From NCBI RefSeq assembly GCF_000189635.1, contig NW_002475927.1, positions 1 through 64,000 on the forward strand: 64,000 nt of DNA. Reading direction: 5' to 3'. Below are positions 24,004 to 35,900 of this stretch, one piece after another. How positions within the stretch are numbered: position 1 is the first letter of the stretch; every line of letters starts with the position of its first letter. This stretch comes from Tetrahymena thermophila SB210 (taxonomy: Eukaryota; Ciliophora; Oligohymenophorea; Hymenostomatida; Tetrahymenidae). Both the position numbers and the translations under genes were made by a program. Below the pieces are notes generated by a model, which ran no database searches, was not told where the DNA came from, and saw only the letters and a list, made by a program, of their open reading frames with translations.

Positions 24004-25400
24004 ATGATTGTATAAAGAGGTTTACTTAGATTATTAGCTGCCAAGAACTGTTAAGCACTTAGATGTTCATTTTCCAGTTCTGCTGAACAACCCCAAGAAA
24101 AATTATTTAATTTCACTTCCGAACATATCGTCACAAAGGATTAAATTGCAAAAGATGAACAATATTAGGAATTAGCTTTTAAATTTGAAAGAGAATGGTA
24201 GAAAATTCAAAGAGAAACTGAAGATAAGTACATAATTACATAATTTAAAAATAAAAATATTAGAGTTTTATATTAGCAAAATTAAAATAATATTTGCCTT
24301 CAATTATAATTTTACTTTACAATCTACAGTATCGAATAATCTGACAAATATCATTTATTTTAACTATACATTTAATTTAAACATAACCTCATTTACTCAA
24401 ATTTTCTACAAAAAGACAAATCATATTTTAGCTATTGTTAAGTTGTGCATAAATAGATTTTTCAGCACATAAAAATGCTAACAATTAATATTTTTTTATT
24501 TATTTATAATATAGATAAAGACAAGCTCTTGATGCTGAATTGACTCCTGCTTAAAAAAAGAGAGTTGAATTTATTGCTGACGCTTTCATTGAACTTAATA
24601 TTATGGAAATTAGATATCTCAATCATACCCTTAAGGAACGTTTAATTAAGACTACTGGTCTTTCTCCTCTTAAGGTTAATATTGACTGGCCTTCTCTTAA
24701 ATAGTTAGGTAAATTACTATAAATAAATATATCTATCTATTAATTAATCTTCAATAAATAAGCTTTTAGATTATTTAAATATGCAAATCTTTTTTATAAT
24801 ACATATATAGAAGAATATATATATATTTAATAAAATATATGAAGCTAATTAGTTTTTACTAAAATAAATTGTTTTTCTTACTTTAATTATTTAATTATAT
24901 TAGAAAACGGTTCCTGGCCTCCTGCTAACCCTAACTGGTTCCTTCAACAAGAAGCTATTGCCAAGTTATGGCCTGCTGGTTAAGCTGGTTTATCATAATT
25001 ATTCGGTGGTATGATGGGTGGTGGTGCCGCTGGTGGCTCTGGTGCCCCTCAAGCTGCTGCCGCCGCTGCTGCTCCTGCTGCTGAAAAGCCTAAGGAAGAA
25101 GCTCCTAAGGAGGTAAATTAAATAAATAAAAAATTTAAATCCTACAGTATATATAACTTTATAAATTAACTTAAAATATAAAAGAAACAAAATTATGATG
25201 TCGAATTATCTGCTATTGATGCTGCTTAGAAAATTAAGATTATTAAAGAAGTAAGAACTATCCTTAACTTAGGTTTAAAGGAAGCTAAGGATATGGTCGA
25301 AAAGACTCCTTGCATCCTTAAGTCTGCTTGTAAGAAGGCTGAAGCTGAAGAATTAAAAGAAAAATTAGCTGCTATTGGCTGTACAATCAATCTCATTTGA
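24004..25400 (+). CDS. MRPL12: Mitochondrial ribosomal protein bL12m (L7/L12 family)
   Basis: Four exons (introns 24228-24514, 24709-24903, 25113-25184) give 280 residues. bL12 forms the flexible stalk of the large ribosomal subunit that recruits translational GTPases. The N-terminus (IVQRGLLRLLAAKNCQALRCS) looks like a mitochondrial targeting peptide. A helical dimerisation region follows, then a Gly/Met/Ala hinge (GGMMGGGAAGG; AAAAAAPAAEKP), then the C-terminal globular domain. That domain carries the family signature: KIKIIKEVRTILNLGLKEAK (bacterial pattern KI.VIK.VR..TGLGLKEAK), then DMVEKTPC and KAEAEELKEKLAAIG. Codon use is biased as in CYC1. The first two introns (287 and 195 nt) are long for this locus. 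Family assignment is firm; mitochondrial rather than other location rests on the presequence and length. Confidence 0.93.
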
Positions 25401-25808
25401 AAAAATTTAGGAATATTTAATCTCTTTTACTGCATTTATTTTATAAAGAATTGTTTAATATGTCTTTGTAGTAGTCGTGAAACCGATCTATTAATGATTT
25501 TTATATAATATATTAAGTTATGTAAGATTGATTGATTAATTAATTAGAAAAGAGTTAGTTAGTAAGTAAGTTAGTTAGTTAGTTCATAAGTAAACAAAAT
25601 ACTAAAAATTAAGCAACAAACATATCAAAAGCAACTTAGAAGCAGAATTTGAAACAAACTATTTTAATCATAGAAGTGTATGCAATACACTGAAATACTT
25701 TTATCTTCTTTTAAGCTCAATAACAATCAAATAATTTTTTGAACTACACAAACTATTTATACTTGTTTATTCTTGAAAAAAAAAGGTTATTATCTATTCT
25801 ATCTTCTT
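25401..25808. other. Intergenic spacer with (AGTT)n tract
   Basis: This AT-rich sequence follows bL12m. It contains a short tetranucleotide run of TTAG/AGTA units at 25553-25584. No gene was seen. It abuts the foldback element. Confidence 0.6.
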
Positions 25809-25814
25809 TATAAT

Positions 25815-25898
25815 AGAGAATTAACAATCGGGGCGTTTATGGGCCAGGGGGGTAAAAAAGGCATTTTCCTTGCTATTTCAATAAAATCATTTCAAAAT
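25815..25898 (+). repeat. Left arm of perfect 84-bp inverted repeat
   Basis: This arm is the exact reverse complement of 25901-25984, with no mismatch over 84 bp. About 31 of its 84 bases are G or C, against near 20% or less in the flanks. Confidence 0.97.
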
Positions 25899-25900
25899 TG

Positions 25901-25984
25901 ATTTTGAAATGATTTTATTGAAATAGCAAGGAAAATGCCTTTTTTACCCCCCTGGCCCATAAACGCCCCGATTGTTAATTCTCT
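25901..25984 (-). repeat. Right arm of perfect 84-bp inverted repeat
   Basis: This is the mirror copy of 25815-25898, separated from it by TG. Transcription through the pair would give an almost fully base-paired hairpin RNA. Confidence 0.97.
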
Positions 25985-25990
25985 TATAAT

Positions 25991-26517
25991 TAGTTAATTA
26001 TTTCTATGTTAAAGTATTTAATATTTTGTAATCTTTATTCTAATAACATTTATTTTCTCTCTGATTTTCTTAACCTCCAATTAAAAAAATAAATTTAAAG
26101 GATTAAATACTTTGGCATAAGTTGAAATTATATTCATAAAGTTTAAAGCAAATTTTTAAGTTTAGGATACAAATTTTATTTGTTTTTATTTATTTTAAAT
26201 AAAAAAATTTAATTAAAATATTTTTGATGATCCTTTTATGCTTTAAAATAAACATTTAGATTCTATAAATAATTTTCTATCGAAAAACTTATAATCAGCA
26301 GATAGATAATGAATGTATTTGATATAATAGTTAGTTATAATTAATAGTTAATTAATCAATCATAATTTTTAAATTTTTAAATAAAAACTTTTTTAGTGCC
26401 AGTTCACAAATTAAGATTTATTTATTTATTGACAATCAACTGAAAAAAATTATAAAGCAAACAATAGATATTTATTTTCAAATTCAGAATATAAATAAAT
26501 TTTTAAGTTCTAAAGTA
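25991..26517. other. AT-rich spacer upstream of the SAS-6-like gene
   Basis: About 0.5 kb without supported ORFs. It presumably holds the promoter of the next gene. Confidence 0.55.
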
Positions 26518-27602
26518 ATGAGAGGCTCTTAAGTATCCCAAGTTTCGAAATAATCGGAAATGAATTAATCATCTAGATCTTCATTCTAAGCTTTTGAAAA
26601 GGATTATCCTAGATTTGATAACCTTGATCCTTCTTTAGGTAAACAGAAAACATAATTTCTTATTTCAGGAAAAACATTTCAAAGATATATTTATCGATTT
26701 ATTTAACAGCATAAATTAACTAATTTTTATAAATTAGATGGAGGATTTAAAATTATTTATATTCAAGAACTTCCAATAACTATAAAGTAATATATAGAAA
26801 TAAGATAATGCGTGTTTAAATAGATTTTTATATTTAGATTATTAGAAGGTATTGAATCATTTAATGAAACAACAAATGTAGAGCCTATTTTAATAAAAAT
26901 GATGTAAAAAGTAAAGCTAATATTTAAGAAGCCAAGAAATTAATCTATAAAATTTATAATAGACTACTGGAAAAGAGAAAAGACTTGATACCATAAAAAT
27001 TGAACTTACAACTGAAGCTGATCTTTTTTTTAACTTTGTATTCGAGTAAAGCAGTTTTGTTTTAATTTCTTTATATTAAATCTTTTAGATTTTTTAAGAG
27101 TTAAAATAAATCTTATTATCACTAAATAATAAAGAGCTAATGATGTAACATTCTTAAAAATGAAGAAAAAGTAAAAATGGAATATTGATTTTGATTAATT
27201 GTCTTCTTCTATAATTAAAATGCTCACAAGCTGTTAGAAAGATCCTCATAGGTACTTAAATTATTATTTCATACATTCAAATATTAATAAATAAATCAAA
27301 AAATTAGCTTTTAATTAGCTTTCGAAATCAACAAAGATCTAAATGCTGAATTAGTCATTTGCTAAACTACAGAATTCAAGCAAGTTGAGTTGATGAAATT
27401 AGATTTTATGACACAAAGTTAAGAAAATATTAGATAGAGTGTTGTTTTCCGTTTTAATTTAGTTAAAGCCAAGGTAATGATAGCAACATAAAGAGTTAAT
27501 GATACAATTACAGTTTTGCAAGAAAATAATCCAATTTTATGTGATTTTATAAAAAAAAATACAAGCTTGGTTAGACCAAAATAATATTCACCGAATTATT
27601 GA
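26518..27602 (+). CDS. SAS-6 head-domain protein (SAS6-like)
   Basis: Four-exon model: introns 26911-26962, 27046-27134 and 27252-27307; 295 residues. The middle and C-terminal parts match the SAS-6 N-terminal head that builds the centriole/basal-body cartwheel. Matching blocks are IQELPITIKQ (family KEVPVTV), IELTTEADLFF (family RLT.E.DPFFLY), FLKMKKKQKWNIDFDQL (family F..LK.QQGLLVDF..F), then SFQLAFEI, and VICQTTEFKQVELMKLDF (family VVETN.FKHLTHLSLKF). An alternative acceptor for intron 2 (27098) is also in phase and gives 307 residues, but the longer 89-nt intron removes a 12-residue insertion and aligns better. Only ~40 residues follow the head, so the long coiled coil of canonical SAS-6 is missing. 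This resembles SAS6-like proteins rather than SAS-6 itself. A further 3' exon was not found. Confidence 0.76.
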
Positions 27603-28302
27603 AATTCACCAGCATAAAAAATATATGTTTTCAATTAATGTTTGTATATTAAATAAAATTAAAATTTATCTACCAGTTCATAAAAAAGTTAAATAAGTCC
27701 TTTAATATTTTTAGAGATAGTTTATAGAAAAGTACAAATATAGTAGACCCGAAAAAATAAATATTTATAATTTATTTATTTATGAGTATTAATAGTAATA
27801 TAATAAATTATTTGTTTAAATTTCTAAAATAATCAATTTTAAAAATATATTTAGAATCATAAAAATATTAATTTATAGTTAAAATTATGCATAAATTAAA
27901 TTGAAAAATGATAAAAACTAAAATTATTTGGAAATGATTGTAATTATATAGAAATTTTAATTTATTGCCAAAAATAAAAAGAATATTTTATTCAAAAATA
28001 TTTCATAAGAAATAGATAAATTCTTCAATTAATTCTGAATTATTTTTTTCTATTAATATCAAATGTCTTGCTTATATAAATACTTTTAATTGAGTAAATT
28101 TAGAATAGATCCTTCTCAAAGTTTCTTTTCTATTTTATTAAGCTACATGAACACATACATTTAATAACACATTTATTATACATATATGTTAATCTAAACG
28201 TAGTAAAATTAATTAATATACTGGTTTACAAATAATATATTTCTAATTTTTGATCAAATTATAATCAATAATATAGAACTATTTTTAAAAACTAAAGAAA
28301 TA
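27603..28302. other. AT-rich intergenic spacer
   Basis: This 0.7-kb stretch has no TGA-free coding frame of note on either strand. It presumably holds the 3' UTR of the SAS-6-like gene and the promoter of the next. Confidence 0.55.
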
Positions 28303-29817
28303 ATGCTACAAGAATTAAGTGAAGATTTAAAAAAAGAATTAGGGTAGAGCATAACCTCTAAGTTAAAAAATTATGGATAATTTGAGTTTGAGGGAAGCAC
28401 TATAATAGTTGAGTATTTATAACATTTGTGGTTTCAAGCTAAACTTATGATAGTTCATTAGTTTTACATTCCAAAATCTTCCTAATTATATTCAATCAAA
28501 GAATCTCCAAACTTTTAGGAATTTCTTTCGCAGATTCAAGCATTTAAGGTGACTTAAGATAATGATTCTTTTACTGTTTCATTTTTAATCGAATTAAAAC
28601 ATGATTACAGCTTGAAAAAGGATACTTTTGTTGAGCAGCTGACTAAATTAAAGATTGAAAAACCTCATGAACTTAGAAGTGCTATTTCTAATTCTATGAA
28701 TAAATATTAAAAACATTATGCTAACATTATTAATAATATGCCATTTAACAACAAATTAGATGATGTATTTAAAAGTGATTAAGCTGTTATATTTTTGGCT
28801 AAAAACTGTTTGTAAGTCCATGAAAATTAGTTACTTCCTCATGCTAAAATTGAGAAAAAAGTCTACTTTAACTAGCCAAAATGTGAAGAAAAAATAGAAT
28901 ATAATTAAGTTAGTGGCAATATTTTTTCTCAACTTTAAAAACAAAATAAGATTGAGTAATTTAAATTGGAATCTATTATTAACTCAATTTAAGCATATAA
29001 ATACTTTACCTTTTACTAGCATAAATTCCTTTTGGTTTACTATACTACTTTCTTGTAAGTCATTGAGAAATAGGAGGAGGGCATTTTAATACATTAGATC
29101 GATGATACAATTATATAGTAAAGTGCATTATTTGCAGTCACATAGTAGGATGAGCATATCTTAATTAATATTGAAGGTGATAGTATGTAATCATATCCAT
29201 AAATGACTCATCTACTTGGAAAATAATTAGTAAATATAATGGAAACAACACAGTTTATGAATATTTTTACTGAAACAATTGTTCATCAAAACATTAATTC
29301 AAATATAGAAGTATAGGAGCTATCTAATAAATTTAAATTGGGCTCTGTCCTCTTATATAGGAATAAATTTTTTACTAATTAAGCCTGTGTTTACTTGGGA
29401 AGTGATTTAGTTATTACAGTCATTTTGGATCATGAAGATTAAGTTTAAAAAGATAATTAAAATTAATAACCTATCTCTGATGAACAACAATAAATGAAAG
29501 AGAATTAAATGGAAACAGAAGAGTAAAAACAAAATAATGAAGAATAATAAATTTTCTAATTTTCTAGATTTGATCAATTTATTTAAGGTCAAAAAACAAT
29601 TGAAGAAATAAGATTTAAATTTTAACCATATGATAAATAAGAACTTTTCGAAAAGGCCTTATAAATGAATAAATCATCCTTTTTGTTTAACATTTATAAA
29701 TAAAATAGCGAACATTTAGCTTTTGAACTTGCTTCTGGTTTTAGGTTTTCACCATAACAGAAACACATTATTAACAAAATAGGAGAAGTTGTTTAAAATA
29801 TATTTTTTTCTAAGTGA
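28303..29817 (+). CDS. Hypothetical protein, intronless, 504 residues
   Basis: One uninterrupted code-6 frame runs from ATG at 28303 to TGA at 29815-29817. The N-terminal ~350 residues have ordered, mixed alpha/beta-like composition with aromatic clusters (VEYLQHLWFQAKLMIVHQFY; YKYFTFYQHKFLLVYYTTFL). A Gln/Glu-rich low-complexity insert lies around residues 385-420. A short ordered C-terminus follows (FRFSPQQKHIINKIGEVVQN). No signal peptide, membrane helix, metal site or nucleotide-binding motif is visible. I do not recognise the family. The domain-insert-domain pattern resembles diverged subunits of large nuclear complexes in ciliates, but that is only an impression. Confidence 0.8.
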
Positions 29818-30344
29818 TTTCAAAAAATAAAAAGATTTGAAATTGAAAAAAACTAAAATATAATATGAATACCATTTATTCTCAAATAATATAATCAATC
29901 TACCAAATAAAAAGTATAAATTTCTAACAATAAATAAATTATATTTCATTCAAAAAGCTAAAATTATTGTTTTTATAAAAAAAATTTATTATCTTTTTCA
30001 TCTAAATTAAATATTAATAAACATAAAATTAACTAATTGAAATTATTTTAATTTATGTTTGTTTTTAACATATTTCTGATATTTAAATAAAATGAAAAAA
30101 TAATTAAGTAAAATATTTTCTATTAATTTGATATCTGCATTTTCAACTATGTTTTATTTCTATTTCTGTAGTAAATAATAATATATTTATTGAATGATTG
30201 GTTGTATCTGAGATCATTCATTAAATTAATTTCTCTAAATAATTAATAGCCTTAAAAATAATTATTATTAAATTTAATAACATTTAAAATACTTCTGATG
30301 CTTGTTTATGTAAATTATTTAATTAATTTTTATAAGTATTAAAA
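29818..30344. other. AT-rich intergenic spacer
   Basis: About 0.5 kb between two plus-strand genes; nothing supported in it. Confidence 0.55.
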
Positions 30345-32310
30345 ATGTAATCAGCATAAATAGAAATAATAAAGAGTAAATATCCAGTTTTAAAAGATAT
30401 AAATAAATTTCATCTGTCAAAAAGTAAAATAAGACCTAATTTTATACTTCATGATAGCATTTCATATAAATCTGAGTGCGCTCTAGGTGGAAAAACTATG
30501 ATTAAGTATAGAAGATAGTCTGAGATAGAAAGGGATATCAAAAAATAAAATGAAAAGATGGTTGATTAATTAGAACAGTAAAAGAGAAATCTAACATAAC
30601 ATATAATTAGAAAGTAATTTAATAAAGAAAGCAACAACTTTGCACCTCCTATTGATTTTAATGCTTTCTTGGAAAACTAAGATTAAAAATAATAATCAGG
30701 CTAAGATACAAATACTTATAATGTTTTTGGCAATTAAATTGGTAATGATGCTTTAGAAAAATAATCCATAGATTTTAATTCTAGGCAATGCCTCGACTAA
30801 CAACCTTAATCAGAAGTTTAACTTCCTTTTTTAAAAAAGAGATTTAATACTCCTCCACTAAGTAAAACTAGATTGACTTAGAGGCAGATTTAAAGCAAAA
30901 ATTACTTGGAAGCAGAAAAAGTTATTGATATTTATGCAAAAGATAATTATAAGCCATATAATTTAGCTTCAAATTATAATATAAAATCATTAAATAATAT
31001 ACTTCACAGTTAATCAGATTTTGATTAATCAATTCTTCCTACTCAACCAAGAATATTGACAGAATAAAGTGAATCATAAAATAAATCAATTTTAAACTCT
31101 TAATCTATTCTAAAGACTACTACTAAAAGAATTAAAAGAGCTGTCAGTGAATAAGGGATAAAACCATATAAAAAGAAAACAGACTGCTTTCCTGAAAATG
31201 AATTTTATATGTATCTTAACTAGGTTACTTAAAACCGCTAAAAAAACAATATAGTTGAAAATTCTATAAGCAAATTATTAAGTACACTTAAAGATGAATC
31301 TACATCTGAGCCTAAAAAGGTATAATAAAAATTACATTTTCAATCTTGATATATAAACAAACAGTTTATTTATTTATTAATTTACTTATTTTATTACTTT
31401 AGATTTAGCCACAGTCAAATGCACTGACAAAAAGGAATAGGAGAAGCTTAACAGATTAAAAAAGAGTGCAGTTTGACGAAGATGGAAAAGAAAAGTATAC
31501 AAAACCTCATTAGTAGCTTACAAAAATTTAAGAATTGAGCAAAAAAACTTTTTCAAAAGATAATATAAAATTATTTATCAGAAAAATTTTGTTAAATATT
31601 TAAGATTATTTAAAAACTCATGATAATATGGAGATTCCTAAGCATAAATTAAATTATTTAGGAGCTGATAGACCTAAAATTTCTTAAGTTATTTTTAGTA
31701 AAAGTGGTTTTCTTCGAAAGGATTTGACAGAAGATGATTTTTTGCCAGTCATATATCCTAAAGATTTTGTTAGATCTGAGGAGGATAGAAAAAATGCACC
31801 TGTAAATATTATATTAAATTATCGAATTTTTCTGAATTAGATTTAACTAACATTTATTTAAAAATAAAATAAATAATTTAGTCAGCAGATATAAATTTTG
31901 ACTTGAACACATACTTTGATTTTATGTACTTCAACTCACGTCTTTAAGAATATATTACAAAGAAAACTACAAAAGCTTTGGTAAAACTGGAAAAAGAGTT
32001 AACAAAATAAACAGATTTTATTCAAAATAAAAGAGAATAGATCATAAAAGATCATTAACAAAAAACGATAGATAAATTTAAAGTTAGGGGCTAATCACAG
32101 GAAATACATGCATAAGTATTATAAAGTGAAGACAATTAAAGCTCCTACAAAAATTATAATTTAAAAAGATAGCAATATTTAATGGATTACATGAATTTAA
32201 TAGAAAAGAAATTAGGTAACATGGATTTAATATCCTAACTTACAAGAAATACTTACAACTAGGTTACAGATGTTATAAAAGAAGTAAAAAAGCATTCAAA
32301 TGAAATTTGA
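30345..32310 (+). CDS. Hypothetical protein with C-terminal coiled coil, 600 residues
   Basis: Three exons (introns 31320-31402 and 31802-31881, 83 and 80 nt) join in phase and end at TGA 32308-32310. The N-terminal half is Q/N/S/K-rich and probably disordered, with basic Pro-containing patches such as LPFLKKRFNTPPLSKTRLTQ. The middle exon is more ordered (IKLFIRKILLNIQDYLKTHD; GFLRKDLTEDDFLPVIYPKD). The last exon is strongly helical and charged (ALVKLEKELTKQTDFIQNKR; LMDYMNLIEKKLGNMDLISQ), as in cytoskeletal or basal-body proteins. No known domain recognised. It lies between the SAS-6-like and dynein genes on the same strand, but there is no evidence of co-transcription. Confidence 0.77.
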
Positions 32311-32951
32311 AAGATGAATGAGTTTTGAAACTTATTTAAAAAATGGAGTGTTTTTTTATTAATATAATAATTAATTATAAAACTCTAGAAAATAAAATAA
32401 TTTATTTCAGCTTATTTTATTTTATAATTTCATTTTTCAATTAATTAATTTTTTTAGTTCATTTTTATTTATGCAAAATTCTAATTTAAAGTATTAAATT
32501 TAAAATTTTGAAATATTTATTTTAAAGAAAAAACAATTTTGATATTTTTTTAATTTGATGAAAATTTAAAAAAATTATTGATAATTCTAAGTAAATTCTT
32601 GATTGTAAAATAGCTACAAACAAATAAATGAATTATTTGCCTGCTGCTATTCTAATTACTGTCAATGAAACATTTATAATATTAAAAAAAAAGAGTTATA
32701 TTAATATTAAGCAAGCAAATATCTTTTAGTTTTAAAACTCAATAAGTGCTGATTCAAAAGCTATTTTCATTGATTTCAATTACACTTATAAATACATAAT
32801 AGATCACATTAAATATAAAACAGAAAATCAAAAGCTCTTAAAAAAACAAAACAAAAATAAGACAATAAGCATTATTTTTTATTATTACAAGCATTGATAA
32901 AGGAATTTGTAGTATTTCAAAGGTTTAAGTTCATAAAGTTAAAAAACAGAA
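32311..32951. other. AT-rich spacer upstream of the dynein gene
   Basis: A 0.64-kb gene-free interval that presumably contains the dynein promoter. No known element recognised. Confidence 0.55.
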
Positions 32952-35900
32952 ATGAAAAAGAATGCAACTCAGTAGCAACTGCGAGGGGCTTCTGAAACTA
33001 GAAAAAATACAAAACCTGCCCATTATAATAGTAGTTAGAGTTTATCTATTTACCCAACTTAGAGTCAATAATAGCTGCAACAATAGTAGAAAACTCTTTC
33101 AGGAAGCATTAGCCAGTAAATGTGGATGTCTAAATCAGACTCTGTTTAGGGAGAATTTTTTTTTGATAACTAGAATTATTAAGCAGGGCAATAACAAAAA
33201 GCATAAGATAAAAATTTGAGTATTCCCATGAAAAAATTTTTTGGCCATGCTCCCTAATATAGGAATGCTAATTAAAGCCAATCTTAAACCAGTATAAATG
33301 CAAAAATTTAAAATGTATAATAGAAGTTTTGGTAGGATGTAAGTAAGAGCGATAAATCTTTAATGCGTTTAGAGTCGGGCAAATCTAGACCTGTAACTGC
33401 AGGTTAATTCAAGCCATTAACACGTGCATTTTCAATGCCAAAATTCAAAAATGGTAAACACATTTATAAATATACATAGTATTGAAGTTCTAAATTATGA
33501 GATGGACTATTAAATATTTTTAAAAACTTAAATTATATTTAAAAAATTAATAACTCAAATAAGAAAAACATTATGAAAACTAATCGAGCTCTATATTAAT
33601 TTAAATATTTTCTATTATTATTTTAATAAATAATATAATTTTTTAATTATAGAAATGCTTCAAAATCATAACCTATAATCAATAAAGCAAGAAGAAATAG
33701 ATGAGAGAGAGTTTCCTCAATTTTAAGAAAATATAGCATATGAAGGATAAATATAAAATGCTGTTTAAAATTTGAATAGTTAGGTTAATTTTTAAAGGTA
33801 AAGATTTATTTTAAATTTAAATTTTAAGATAATTACTACTAAAATGAATGTAGAAGGAGAGTTTAATAATAAATAGATAACTGGTTTTAAAACAAATTTA
33901 AATTTTAAATATAGTTTAAAATATTTTTTAATAATAATTTATATTTTTATAGAATAGTAAATATTCATTAATAGCCCTTTTAGTTTTTAAGTCATGTGGG
34001 AGGAAAATATACAAGCATTAAAAATATTTCAAGTGAAGAAGCTAACAATATAATCACAAAGGACCTTTTTCCTACGAAGATCGTTCCTGTTTAGCAGATG
34101 AATCAATATGAATAGCTTCAAATGTTTAAAAAAATAGATATTGACAGGAATATTAATGATTAAATATCTAAGCATGCAAAAGTTCCTACAATTATACGTC
34201 CTAGTACAGCAATATAATCTGCTCATAGCTAAGCAAAATCTACCAGTTAATCTCATGCTGATTAAATACCTAGTGCTGTATTGTCAGGTAGACTTTCAAG
34301 CTCCAAAGGGAGAACATAGTCTTAAGCCACTTTGTCTGCAAAGCAATAAACATAGGTTTAAGGTCTTCCACAAGCATAACAAAATTTTGGAAAAAGTAGG
34401 AATATTTAAACAGCAACTGCTAATATGAAAGCACCTGGTTAGAAGCTTGAACATTCTTAATCTTAAAATACACTATCTTAAAAGAATTCATTACCTTCCT
34501 CTGCTAATTAGTAAAGGTATACATTTTTTAATTTAATAGAAACATTCTTATCAAAATAAATGATATAGGTTACTTAGTGGAAAGTAATAGAGAATATAAT
34601 CAGCAAAACCTGAGTTAATGAGAAGATTGTAAGATAAGAATAAAGTAATTGTTGAAGAAATGAATTAAGTAGATTAGGAGTTAGATATTTAAGAGGATGT
34701 CGTTGGTGATGATGAATTTTATAATCGTGCTGAAAATATTAAAGGTAAAATAGATGGAAAGATGCTATTAGACAATCGTCCTAAATCAAGTCTAGCAGGA
34801 AAGAGGCCAGTTAGTGGAAAAGTAGCTGGAGCAGAATCTTTTTTTAAAGAGTTTAGAAAATATACTTCATTTAATGCTTTAGATACTCCATATGAAGAAT
34901 TATTTGATAGAAACGAACGTACTATTACAGCTACATTTGCTAAGTTTGGCGATCTGGGATATTATTCTCCAGTACAAAGAATAGGAAGCTATATGCAATA
35001 TTCTGCCAAGCTTAAAACTGAGCATCTGCTTGAAATCGTTTCCCTTCAGTAAACAAGTACAAATATAGAAAAGCCTGAATGTGAAATTCCTATTTAATTA
35101 GCTATTATTGATGAGTTAAACCCTTATTAAAAGAAATCTAAAACTGGTATTTCAACAACTTTTACTCCTGAAGATATGAAAAGAGAGCCTATATCATTAA
35201 GTTTGTTCCCTGAATATTTCCCAGAAACTGACGAAAATTAAACTCCATAAGATTCTGCTAATGAGTTGTTTTATGAAATGCTTTAAGAAATGGGAGGAAC
35301 TTATGATCCTTTTAGTCTTGGAATTAAAAAATATCATTATATTGATCCAGTTTTATGGCCTTAAAGTATAGCAAATTTAGTAGATTCATCTGTTAAAAGA
35401 TATAATCACTATATTGAATCTGATATTATTAGAGCAGATGAAATACCTAAATTTAGAAAAAATTGGATGGTCAATGCTTTTAATCTAATACCATAAGAGC
35501 TCTTGAAAAATGAGTTTACATCAAGATAAGTAAAAATTATTTTTAATCATAGCAATTTTTAAAAATGTATTTCAAAAATTAATTTAGGTTTTTTAAGAAA
35601 TATTTGAAAATTTCAAAACAGCTATGAAAACAGCTATGCTCGATTATATTTTAAGATCTCCTCAAGAAAGAGCTAGATTACATATACAGCTTGTTCCTAG
35701 AAAAGTATTATGCAGTGGTGAGCGTATTGCTAGAGAAGGTGGTTTTAATATTAATCTTTACTAAGATTGGCATAATTTTGTAGAATTTGGAAGAGAGTTT
35801 TGTCGTGGAAATTTAGTTTTAATGAATATAATTAATAGTTCCTTACAAAGTTGGTCTTATGAGTTTTCTTCATTGAGCTTATTTGAGTATGAAGCTTTCA

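Larger units (their letters stand above)
25809..25990. mobile_element. Foldback / MITE-like element with 6-bp target duplication
   Basis: A perfect 84-bp inverted repeat (25815-25898 against 25901-25984) with a 2-nt centre is bounded on both sides by the identical hexamer TATAAT (25809-25814 and 25985-25990). The arms start AGAGAATTAACAATCGGGGC and are far more GC-rich than the surroundings, with runs GGGG, GGG and GGGGGG. No coding capacity. Long identical terminal inverted repeats plus a direct flanking duplication are the signature of a non-autonomous DNA transposon. Identical arms mean either recent insertion or gene conversion. A second reading places the ends at TTAA (25820-25823 and its mirror), as in piggyBac-type elements, but the arms continue past TTAA. 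An assembly artefact is less likely given the flanking duplication. Confidence 0.72.

Noticed and set aside
25809-25814. TATAAT as a bacterial -10 promoter box
   Set aside because: The sequence is a eukaryotic macronuclear chromosome. The hexamer matters here only as the direct duplication flanking the foldback element.
27046-27098. 53-nt intron choice in the SAS-6-like gene
   Set aside because: It is in phase, but it inserts 12 residues into a conserved block. The 89-nt alternative (27046-27134) aligns with the family without a gap, so it was preferred. Not fully excluded.
34029-34428. Open frames of 75-95 codons on both strands near the dynein 5' end
   Set aside because: Both are out of frame or antisense to the Q/S-rich N-terminal exons of the dynein gene, which join in phase under code 6.
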